Part shown: positions 13,692-23,200 of the stretch, piece by piece
How the letters are laid out: every line of letters starts with the position of its first letter
How positions within the stretch are numbered: position 1 is the first letter of the stretch
Assembly: GCF_047496725.1 (NCBI RefSeq)
Contig: NC_132977.1
Coordinates: 6,084,501 to 6,148,500, forward strand
DNA length: 64,000 nt
From: Anoplolepis gracilipes
Taxonomy: Eukaryota; Arthropoda; Insecta; Hymenoptera; Formicidae
Reading direction: 5' to 3'
Position numbers and translations under genes: made by a program
The notes under the pieces: model-generated
Told to the model about the DNA's origin: nothing
Databases searched by the model: none
Seen by the model: the letters and a program-made list of their open reading frames with translations, nothing else

Positions 13692-13716
13692 TTTTTTTTT
13701 TTTTTTTTTTTTTTTT
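13692..13716. repeat. Poly(T) run
   Basis: A T homopolymer of about 25 nt follows a pyrimidine-rich stretch. No retrocopy is recognisable on its flank. Confidence 0.85.
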
Positions 13717-16700
13717 AGAATCTCTTTTTCCGGAAGTGGATGATCGATTGACACATGGATTGTTTTTGCATCTCGGGTTGCGCTCTTATAAACATTGACA
13801 AATAGTTGCATCGCGGAACTAAAGCAAATCGCAATGTCATAAAAGTTGTGACAGCAGTTATAGGATAAAGAAAGAAAGTGCAAAAATTATTACCAATTTT
13901 ATACGATAAATATCAAACAGAAAATTATATGATATAAAAATTAAGAGTTAATAATAATGAAGGAAATACGCGTTATTATATTATTAGAAAAATAAAAAAG
14001 ATTTAGAGTGCAATAATAAGAATAATCAATTTTATATGATAAGAGACTAATTCAAAGAGACTAATATATTCGAAAAATCATATTATGTCAAAAGAATGAT
14101 AATATTACACATTAATTTCAGCGTGCCGAAATGTGGCTATATGTCGAGTGTGTCCTTGAACTTTATATATAATGTGAAACAGTCTCTGAAAGGAACAGCC
14201 ACGCAACAACGAGGACGAGTCGTTAGTTGTTTTTTCAACGAGGATCCTTACCGGTCAGACGGATCTGGATTCGCACAGTTAATTCACCATTGAAGCAGCT
14301 CGCGTCGTTTTAACTCGTTGCACCGGTAAGACCGGGCCCACGGCCCGATCGTTCCTCGTGAACCTCAATTACCGTTCCTCTTCGTGTTCTCGCACGGCTC
14401 GTCAGTATAGATAAGGGAATATGAATTATTAATTGGACCGAAAAGTTCGTAGACTATTTCTTTTATTTTTCTCCCCCTCCGATCAAAATAATGTCTATTA
14501 TACTTTAGAAAATATGATTCGGAGAATTTGCATAACCGACTTTAGATTTAGATGTATTTTTATAGTAATATATATATATATAAATAGATATATTTTTATT
14601 TTTTAATAAATTTATTTTGCTGCTTGACATTATACTGGATTGATACATCATACATTTTGCAAGTCAATTGTGGCTCAAACATCGCAATCTTTAACACTAA
14701 CTCAGTCGTTTTGCGGTTTCGAAAATCGTGAGGTAGCCGACGCCCAAAAAGGAACGCACGACGGGGAAATTACTGTTATTTTCTCGTGTTATTTACTCAA
14801 GAATGTCAGAGACACTGATGGGGATAATCGAGAGCAGTTTCTGCGCTGTAACGTTGTCAACTTCTTTCGTGAAACAAAACAATATTTTATTTAAAGATAG
14901 AAAAAAATGATATTTTTTTAATTATTTTTTCGTTTTTTTAGAAAAATACAATGTCAAGATTCAAAAAACTGGTACTATTTCGGAGACGCTTCACACATAA
15001 AATATTAAAAGAAGATTTAAATATAACACAAAAGATACGGAAATGGTGAACCATGCACATTTCTCTATTATTAGAAAGTTTGGTAAAAGGGATTTTTTTT
15101 TATTATGACGAGACAAAGATTGATTTCATATTTATGTTACGCACACTATAGAGGTATAAACATTACAATCTTTACAACGTGACAAATTTGTTCCACGAAT
15201 GGGAACTAGACTCGACAACATAAGAGGAAGCTGGCAGTCTCATTTATTAGTTAGTTGTCAATCTTTGGTCGGGAAAGACTCGAATACAAGAAAAATTAAG
15301 ACGCGCTAAAAAGTAATCCGCTACAAAGAATGACATAAACATTATGTAAAGTATATTTTGCTTATTTTATAATATATTATTATATATCGAATGTTTAACG
15401 ATTCGTCTCTTAATTTTGTATATTATTTAATATTTTCTATGTCCAAAGTCAATATTTTATTATAATGTAGGAGGTGGTATGTACAATATATACATTAAAA
15501 ATATTATTTATATTTAAACAACCCAATATTATATTTATGATTTTAAAGATTATTTGTTAGAAAAAGCAAATATAAGTACAAAATTATTTTTATATTATTT
15601 GGTTAAAAAATATTAGTATTTTGACTTTTTTAGAAACGATATAACAGAAAAACCTTCGTGAGAGATATTACATTTTCCTTTGCAACCGTTTCATTAATAA
15701 TTTATAGTCATGATAGTAAATCTAACAAAAATATTTCTTACCTGTAAAATTGAATATATGTCGTGATTGTTTGTAATTTATAATAACGTGTAATTTACAT
15801 TTCCGTTTTCTTTATGTTTGAACAATCCTAATATAACTTTCATGATGTTAAAGGTTTTCTTGTATTAAATATATATACGCACAATTTTATCATAATGGCA
15901 AGTTAATTTTGCGACAAAAATATTTACAAAACTTATTAAAATAAAAAATATTCAAAATATATCAGAAATATATATAAAGTGAGAAAAATAATGTATATTG
16001 CATAGCGCTTTTACACGTTATTTGTTATTGATACTACCGCTTTCGAAATTTAAATTAAGATTAAGATAATCTACAACTGTTTTACCTAAATTAATTGTTA
16101 CATATATGCATTGCATAGATAAATAAAATCCATACGTTGTACATAAATAAATGTGAATTTTGCAAATTTAGATTTTAATATAAAGTTAGTATTGGGGTAG
16201 TAAGTAAATAACAGTAATGTAAAATTATTCGTAACGTCATCCGTTAAATTTAACGAATTGTCGTCAAATTTTATTACAATATTTTTTTATTTACAAAAAG
16301 GCACTGTCGATCACGAAACATCGTTGATCGATTCATTCAAGGCAAATATACATCAAATCTCGATCGATTGTGTGAGCGTTTCATCGCCCGTATTTATACA
16401 CATTAGTGTTGTCAATATTCAGGTACACAAATATTTCGAATACTACTCAAACATCCTGATATTTAGGGTATTACCCAGATACGAAACTTATTTTGAAATG
16501 GGAAATCGAATGCTAAACAATGAGGTTATTATATAATTATATTTTTAAAAACAAATCTCTTCTCATTCTTTTTGTTTGTGCTCAGTATAATATAACATAT
16601 CCCTTTTTTTTTTAAATGTGTAAAAACAGGATCAGAGAATAATATTATACTCTAATATATATGTACATATATTCCCTGAATCTTCTTTGATCAACAATAC

Positions 16701-19006
16701 TATATTCGATTCTTAAAATATATAAATATAATCATATATAATCTTAAGTTAAACAAACATATGTAACTTCATAGCACATATATCGCTTTTAGTATATTAT
16801 TATCATTGTTATACAAATTACCAATTATAGTTGAAGCACATTAAATAAAAGTTTATAATGAAAATGGATAAGACTCAATTATATCCAGATATTGAAGTTT
16901 TACCCGAAAAGTAATGTAAAATAAAATAATAGAATACCCGCACGTAATTTTTGTGAATTCGGATAGATATATGTCGGATACCTATATAACTCGAAAAATA
17001 TATAGACATTATTCGGTCTATATACTAACAATACTACAAATAATTATTACACAGTAATATAACAATATATAACTATATTATAATATAAATATAATAATAA
17101 TTAAGTAACGTAATAATGTAATGTACTTATGTATAAAATAGTAATAATTATATATAAAATAATAATAATTATATGATATCGCGAACCGGGAATCCGAAAT
17201 ACCCGGACATCTAAATACTGACAGCACTAATATTTATTTATTGACACTCGGCTATTAACACGATTAGCGATTCTATAAAATTTTTGTGGAGATTTTACAG
17301 AATTACTGCAATTTAGTCTTTAACATACATATATAATGTGTATAATTATTATTATTGTACAATAATTATATAATATAATATAAATGTAATACACAATATA
17401 TACAACATGATATATATAATATAATAGAATGTAATACGATATAATATATAATTATATTATTATAATAATTGTACACAATAATAATTATGGCATACTGATG
17501 AATTTCATTTTAAGAACAATCTCAAGTTATTTGTAAACTGCTCATTGATGAAATGTTTCAAACGAGAATCAAATGATTTTAAGAAAGATTTGTTTCATTT
17601 TTTTAATAAATCAACATATTTTTTGCATTAATTTCCATTTCATTAGTTGATTTTCTGTTCATCAGTTAATTTATCTCACGCAAATTTGTCTAAAATATCT
17701 TTTTTAATGCAATGATTAGTTGAAGAATAATATTGGAATCGTTCAAATATATAAACTATCCTGAATAAATAATTAATTGTCGATTATGCGCGTTTTCTAT
17801 GTACTTTAAAGAACATGTTCTTAGATAATAAAATGCGGGAAAGTATTTTTGCGATATAAATTACATAATATATAGATAATTAAAAATTGCAATTTTACAT
17901 TTGTTGTTTAGCTGTGTACTTTTAATTTACTACTTTTAATTGTATGCTTTAAAGATGTGTATTTTATGACATCAATACAACATAAGTTTTTTAAGAGATA
18001 ATACATTTAAAAAACTTTCATATTTGTACAAAATAAAATAACATATTACACTAATTTAGAAGACAAAGTGCAAAACTAATGTGACTAGATTTATAATTAA
18101 TGCAACAGCCGCTTTCTTCATTTACCTTTGTTTCGCTTATTCGTTTTATATCTGTCTTTGACCCTCTACAGTTGCTCATTGCTGTAACAAAAACACAAAA
18201 AAATTCATTAGTTAAGCTAATATTATAAGAGAAAATAATAATTTTATTTTTGAATGAAAAATCGACAGATTTTTATTTTATTTATACTTTAGATATTATT
18301 TGGTCTTTATGTGAATTTATGACACAAATTTCAGTGTTTACTCTTTCAAATGATATTGATTTTTTTCCGGCTAGATCATGCTTCTCGTTGGTGAAAGATG
18401 ATAAAAAAGAAGCTCGGCAGGTATACGAGATGAAAGAAGAAGGGGATGATTTCAGGTAAGAAGGGCGGTTTTACTGCAAAGAAGTCTCCCTCCCCGAGAG
18501 AAAAAGTGGAAATGAGAGGAGAAGAGAAAGAAGGAGAACGTACCGGTTCAAAAACCGACAAACGAGGGACTGGCATACCCTGAAAGATGCATTCAAGTTA
18601 AACGTGGCAAACGAAATCGTCTTCGTGAAAAAGAGAGAAGGATAAAGCAGAAACGGCGATAGGAGAGAAAAGTGAGGGATAAGGAAAGACTATATACACG
18701 TTGAAAGATCCGAAAGTTACGTCCATCAAGATTAGAGTTGAATAAACTCGGGGTCTGCAAAAAAGGGCAAACTTTAAATTTTTTATACCTGCAATTTGTT
18801 GAGATTTTTCAATCAAAAAATATCAAGTCTTTAACAAATTATTAGACAGAGAACTTTAACGAGAGAATATATTTTGAAAAAAAAATTATCATATTCCTGT
18901 CATATATTTTATAACTTGTTACACTTAATCATTATTTAAAAAAATTATTCAAGTGTTCTAATAATATTATAATTTGCACAATCTGAGACATTCAAATAAT
19001 CTTGGT
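13717..19006. other. AT-rich gene desert downstream of ASH
   Basis: No gene is recognised. Most of 14880-18360 is very AT-rich, with dense stops in all frames and short TA/ATA repeats (notably 17020-17480). A 24-bp stretch near 14432-14459 resembles the end of a mariner-type transposon, but no opposite end or transposase is visible. A purine-rich patch at 18380-18700 carries only low-complexity frames. The canonical AATAAA on the minus strand nearest to ASH lies at 19007-19012. Confidence 0.5.
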
Positions 19007-19012
19007 TTTATT
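19007..19012 (-). promoter_or_regulatory. Candidate polyadenylation signal of ASH
   Basis: Read on the minus strand this is AATAAA, about 880 nt beyond the ASH stop codon. A weaker ATTAAA lies nearer at 19573-19578. In AT-rich DNA such hexamers occur by chance, so only transcript ends could decide between them. Reading the intervening DNA on the minus strand, I did not notice the GY-box, Brd-box or K-box miRNA target motifs known from Drosophila AS-C 3'UTRs. Confidence 0.2.
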
Positions 19013-19785
19013 ATTTTTGTATATTACGTTTTAATTTTATATCTTTGTGTTGTTAAAAGTTATAACGTTTTAAAACTCACACTTTATATAATATACAACT
19101 CTAAAAAAAAAGGGTGTCTTTTCTGATGATCGGATCGGGCGACTTGAAAATCTCGCTGAAGGGTGAGAGACGGGGTCAAAAAAAGCGGTAGAGAAGGGAC
19201 CAACACACTGACGGACACACATATGCGCATTAACGTATCGTGAAAGAAATTGCGGCACAAAAGCGTCGCTCTTCGAATGTATACTCGGTACCCTATTGAA
19301 TGGAGTCTGCGATTTGAATGGACAGGGCTTCAGCGAGGGTTCGCGCGCGCCATTGTGATCATTGCAAGGTCACAAATCTAGTCGGAAATTTCTTTGAGCT
19401 TCCCGGTAACGTAGCGAGACATTCACCCTTAAATGAAATATATGATTGCCAACTGGGGTGAGGGTGGCACAGAGAGATGAGAGGAAATTTTTAAAGTTTT
19501 AAAAAATAAAATGAATCGATCGAATTATCGAATGTGCGTTTATCTGATTCAATGATAATCAATTGTAAGTTGTTTAATTATTCTCAAGTAAATTATTAAA
19601 CTCATTATTGTAAACAAAATGAAACATTATTTTTAGAATTTAAATACTGGGCGAGATTTTCACACAAATGATACAGCTGAGATCACGAATAAAATTTAAA
19701 ATTAATTAATTCACAAAAAAATTATTAAACAATAAGGCTGACATTCACGATTACGACACGCGGTGCAGCTATCGAAGGTCATGAA

Positions 19786-19797
19786 ACCTTGCAAGGT
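19786..19797. promoter_or_regulatory. ACCTTGCAAGGT palindrome with nuclear-receptor-like half sites
   Basis: This 12-bp perfect palindrome lies about 90 nt beyond the ASH stop. An AAGGTCA lies at 19775-19781, a TGACC at 19801-19805 and a second palindrome CCTTGACAAGG at 19851-19861. AGGTCA is the general half-site of nuclear receptors, and such a cluster could be a binding region or a structured part of the ASH 3'UTR. Nothing here proves either use. Confidence 0.3.
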
Positions 19798-19887
19798 GAA
19801 TGACCCGCAAATTACAACTACAAGAGTAAAACAATAAATCACGACACGAACCTTGACAAGGACACGAAAAACGACGTGAGCGTCCTC

Positions 19888-20751
19888 TTATTGATTCTGC
19901 CACCAAGTAATGACATCCAGTAGCTCCTCGTCCTCTGGACTCATCGGCTCGTGATTGTCGTAACTGTCAGAATACGTCGTGTAAAGCGTGCCAGACGTGC
20001 TGTAACCTTGACTTCCAGCTGACGAGGCTTCAGAGACGAAGCTTGGCGTCGGCGAGCTCGATGCCTCTGAACATGTCGGAACAAAAGTCGGACTCGAATT
20101 TTGCCGGAGATGTTGATGTCGGTGAAGGTCAGACCCGTGCGGGCTATGATGTATCTCCCCGGTGATGCCACCTCGTAATCTCAACTCGGCCGGATGACCG
20201 GAATCCGACCCAATTCCATTTTCGGAACTACACGCGGGTGAATTCGAGGACGTGGGCGATGATCCGCTCGACTCGGAACCGCCGTCATGCTCCTCCAGGA
20301 GACGTTGAAGACTCCTGATGTACTCCACTGCCATTCTCAAGGTCTCTACCTTAGACAGCTTCTTGCTGCCGGCTCTGGATCCACCGTGAGTCCCAGCTGT
20401 ACTGCTACCCAGCGCCTGCGCCACTGTCTGCGGTATATGTTGCCTCAGAGTGGCAAATCCATTGTTTACCTGCTTCACCCTGTTGCGTTCTCGCGCATTT
20501 CGTCTGGCTACCGAGGCAGGTTGATGCGGTACCGTGCCGTAAGGCCCACTGGATTGGCCATACATCTTGGAGCGCTTGCATCCATGTTGTAGACTACTAT
20601 TATTGGTTGGCATGCCGTTGGTGGAGACAATCACATTGCCGCGATGGGTCTGCGCGGTCGAAGTAGCGTGAAGGCCGTGGTGGTGATGCTGCTGCTGTAC
20701 ACTCAGCATGATGGGCAGAACGCTTTCCTCTTTGGGCCCCACTAAAGTCAT
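19888..20751 (-). CDS. ASH: Achaete-scute homologue, proneural bHLH transcription factor
   Basis: A complete intronless frame of 287 residues. The bHLH domain spans about residues 81-153 (DNA 20293-20511). Its basic region RRNARERNRVKQV, first helix NNGFATLRQHIP, extended Gly/Ser/Thr-rich loop and second helix KLSKVETLRMAVEYIRSLQ are diagnostic of AS-C proteins. The N-terminus has a QQQHHHH run. A Ser-rich segment at 159-176 includes SPTSS, a motif reported to affect stability of Drosophila Scute. The tail DEELLDVITWWQNQ matches the conserved AS-C C-terminus used for activation and E(spl) binding. From family knowledge, the protein dimerises with Daughterless, binds E-boxes in the nucleus and specifies neural precursors. 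The start at 20751 is supported by an in-frame TAG at 20773-20775 with no ATG between; Met15 is the next in-frame candidate. Asense is the main alternative, but the compact size and simple tail favour ASH. Confidence 0.95.
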   Translation of the reverse strand: MTLVGPKEESVLPIMLSVQQQHHHHGLHATSTAQTHRGNVIVSTNGMPTNNSSLQHGCKRSKMYGQSSGPYGTVPHQPASVARRNARERNRVKQVNNGFATLRQHIPQTVAQALGSSTAGTHGGSRAGSKKLSKVETLRMAVEYIRSLQRLLEEHDGGSESSGSSPTSSNSPACSSENGIGSDSGHPAELRLRGGITGEIHHSPHGSDLHRHQHLRQNSSPTFVPTCSEASSSPTPSFVSEASSAGSQGYSTSGTLYTTYSDSYDNHEPMSPEDEELLDVITWWQNQ

Positions 20752-21057
20752 ATCACGAGTCCGAATCCCCCACTACCCAGAAACAGGAATTGTGGTAGCG
20801 CGTGCCAGGCGACCTTCGTAGACTACACTGTTCGATATATCGAAGAGAAACTTTGCCGAGGTGAGATGCGACACCTCTCGTGATACACGCGATCGCGTAA
20901 AGGTGACGGAGTAGCGCAAATTTATTTTACCCGAACGACCCAGCGACCGACCGACCCGTTCGACCGACCGACCGACCGACCGTCCGAAAAGACAAGCGTG
21001 GGAAGAAAAATGAAACTGCACCCTCGATGCTTTCGGTACGATTCTGGCTCCCGAAAT
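20752..21057 (-). promoter_or_regulatory. Inferred AUG-free 5' leader of ASH
   Basis: If transcription starts near 21057, the leader is about 305 nt long and contains no ATG on the minus strand before the ASH start codon. This supports the proposed start and suggests unimpeded scanning. The stretch 20942-20987 is a run of GACC-type tetranucleotides (GGTC on the sense strand) broken once in the middle. A CGTGGGAA word at 20997-21004 (plus strand) fits the Su(H) consensus. A minus-strand GGCACGCGC (20798-20806) resembles a Hairy-type site. The start point is inferred from the TATA spacing, not observed. Confidence 0.45.
20798..20806 (-). promoter_or_regulatory. Candidate second Hairy/E(spl) C-type site in the leader
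   Basis: The minus strand reads GGCACGCGC followed by T, which differs from the class C consensus GGCACGCGMC only at the last position. It lies within the inferred leader, about 250 bp downstream of the inferred start. Hairy and E(spl) proteins bind such sites and recruit Groucho. Function here is inferred from sequence only. Confidence 0.4.
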
Positions 21058-21082
21058 GCCCAGCCAATGAGGGTTCGGGGCC

Positions 21083-21089
21083 TTATATA
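21083..21089 (-). promoter_or_regulatory. TATA box of the ASH promoter
   Basis: The minus strand reads CTATATAAGG, a strong TATA box, in otherwise GC-rich DNA. An initiator-like GCATTTC places an A at 21057, which is 32 nt downstream of the first T of TATATAA, at the expected spacing. It lies about 330 bp upstream of the ASH start codon on the same strand. AS-C genes in flies also have compact TATA-containing promoters. Confidence 0.65.
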
Positions 21090-21098
21090 GCCGGAGCA

Positions 21099-21108
21099 GG
21101 CACGCGCC
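21099..21108. promoter_or_regulatory. Hairy/E(spl) class C binding site beside the TATA box
   Basis: The plus strand reads GGCACGCGCC, an exact match to the class C consensus GGCACGCGMC bound by Hairy and related bHLH-Orange repressors. The known achaete promoter site in Drosophila is of this class. It sits 10 bp upstream of the TATA box, at about -42 to -51 from the inferred start, so binding could block promoter assembly as well as recruit Groucho. The match is seen; the regulation is inferred from the fly gene. Confidence 0.6.
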
Positions 21109-21160
21109 ATCTCTCCCCTCCACGAACCCTCGTACTCGATCTCGGGTCCTAAACCCCCGG

Positions 21161-21175
21161 TCTTCTCTCTCTCTT
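21161..21175 (-). promoter_or_regulatory. GAGA tract upstream of the ASH promoter
   Basis: The minus strand reads AAAGAGAGAGAGAAG about 105-120 bp upstream of the inferred start. GAGA repeats near insect promoters are bound by Trl/GAGA factor and keep chromatin open. The tract is short, and CT/GA microsatellites are common in this window, so its role is uncertain. Confidence 0.35.
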
Positions 21176-21259
21176 TCCCCGTCTTACCGGCCCGCAGTAC
21201 CTCATACCCTCGTGATTTCCCACTACTCGGTCCCAAAGGCCCTACGCTGCCCGAGATTC

Positions 21260-22660
21260 TCATCTACAGTCATCCTCGTACTAGTACGCCGCTACTATTC
21301 TGATCTGTTTACCGATTTACGCTTCCAAGTATGACGCATTGTTATCAATACGATAGGGCCCATCGTCGACATGTACTGGAGAAAAAAATTAATGTTAAAA
21401 AGAAGTAAATTCTATTTCGGAAGACATGAATTATGTATTTTTGGAATACGGCAATTAATGTTTGTATAAATATTAATTTTTATTATTTTATATCTTTACA
21501 AATTTTAATTTACTAATAAATTAAGCTATATAATTTATAAAAAAAATGAAACATTAACGTATGTTATGTATATTAAAATCTGAGTTGAAAATGAAAAGTA
21601 CTTGATTCTTTTGTCAACAATAAAATGATAAAATAATGACAAGTTATAATGAAGAGAAAATTTAAGCGAATATGAAGAAGAGAAAAAAAAATAAAGTTTT
21701 AATACCATAAACAACGACATTATCATTTTAAGAGATTCCTGCGAATTGCCGATTTATAAAAAGTGTTCAATCGCAAGCCATAAGAAAGAACATAAACGAA
21801 TAATCTGTAGTTGAATAAATGTCAATAAGGCCCAATGTCTACATATTCAGCCAAATTCCGTGTATCTCGTGTGAGAGACACTGGTGCACATACGAAGGGT
21901 CCACATCCCCACCGGCCTCGCGGTGTCTCGGGGATCGAAATTTGAACAGTTACCGGGAGAAAGAAAAGCTGGTCCGGGGGTCCGGCCAAGTTGATGAAGC
22001 GAGACGACGAGAAAGCGAGGTGTAGAACGCACGACAAGGAGAGAAGCCGAGGAAGAAGAGGAAGAAAAATGATGAGGAACAAGGAGTGGGAGGAGATGGA
22101 GAGGTCTGCGGCTGGAGGGAAGCTGTGCAGAAGACGAAGAGGTATCGGAGGAGGGTGAGGGAGCCCGGTGGCACGGAACATACGAGTACCTGAGACGACT
22201 GCAGCAGAGGGGTGAAAGGGGAGGAAAGTAGCGACGGCAAAAGAGCACGATAGCGATGGGTATGACTGTAGTACGTGGCTTCTACCTTCTTTAGCATTCT
22301 TTTATAATATTTATATATATATATATATATATATATAGTTTATTATATATAAATATATTACACAGCTATTGCACAGAAATGAAAGAAAAAAGTTGCAACA
22401 TTTCAATACGTAATAATATATCGCTCATTTTACTATTGAAACAAAAATATAGAAAAATATATAAAAATAAACATAATAATAAGAAATAATATATATATAA
22501 AACATATAAAAATATATAAAAATAAGCTAGTCTCCCTTTATTTAGTAATTTACTGATACGATAAAAAGATTCCATTTTTTTATGAAATATAAACGTATAT
22601 TTATGTCGGAATGTTTCATCTCATAGACACCAAATCATCATTTATTCTACGGAGCAGAGC
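21260..22660. other. Upstream flank of ASH, no gene recognised
   Basis: The part at 21370-21790 is AT-rich. From 21960 to 22210 the plus strand is strongly purine-rich, which explains overlapping open frames encoding Ser/Pro/Leu-rich peptides on the minus strand. A (TA)n tract lies at about 22311-22337. No coding or RNA gene is visible. Its position immediately upstream of ASH makes cis-regulatory content likely but unproven. Confidence 0.5.
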
Positions 22661-23200
22661 GATATGTTTCCGGAGGGAGGGGGGGGGGGGAAAAACTTAT
22701 TTGCGTGGAACCAACGATATCACGCTCACGGCCGTCGCTAGTAAAGAAGACATGTATGACGACAAAGGGGAAGGGGAAGAGACGCGAGCCGTCCTCCCCT
22801 CCTCACATTCGTGGCGCGCGCCTACTCCCATCCGCTGGCTCCCTTCTCTCCCCTACTACGCGTCCGGTTTTATCCTCGCCGAACGGAGCGTGCGTCTACA
22901 TGCGTGCGTGTACGAGGGCGCACGCGTGCTTGCTCGAGCCTCGTGCGCTTAAGGGCGCTTGTATGGAAGAGCGGAGGGGAGAAGGAGGGCGATGTGCATG
23001 CGCGTACACATGTGTGGAGTCGCGCTCGCGCATGTGCGTGCTCGCGCGTGGAGAACAGGTATACGCGTTCCCCGCGTTCCTTTTTCCTCCTTTTGATCCT
23101 CTCTGGCGGTTCTCTCCCGCGTCTCTCTTTTTTACAGGTTGTCTTTCTCCTTGTCGAAAAGGTGACTCGCGAGGGAGCACTATAAGACGTAGAGAGGGTC
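22661..23200. other. GC-rich island with a 12-G run
   Basis: A run of twelve G lies at 22679-22690, followed by CpG-rich and pyrimidine-rich DNA up to about 23200 with many GTGC/GCGC words. Overlapping frames on both strands stay open but encode compositionally biased Arg/Ala/Ser/Cys peptides. Such an island could be the promoter of an unrecognised transcript. I found no TATA box or start site that would establish one. Confidence 0.4.

Noticed and set aside
14432..14459. Mariner-like terminal sequence (GGACCGAAAAGTTCGTAGAC)
   Set aside because: It resembles mariner inverted-repeat ends, but I found no opposite end, no TA-bounded unit and no transposase remnant in the following few kilobases.
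20287..20592. 101-codon frame antisense to ASH
   Set aside because: Mirror of the conserved bHLH coding sequence; the conservation belongs to the sense strand.
20773..21263. Minus-strand frames over the ASH promoter and leader
   Set aside because: They start upstream of the inferred transcription start and read the GGTC repeat; no protein family is recognisable.
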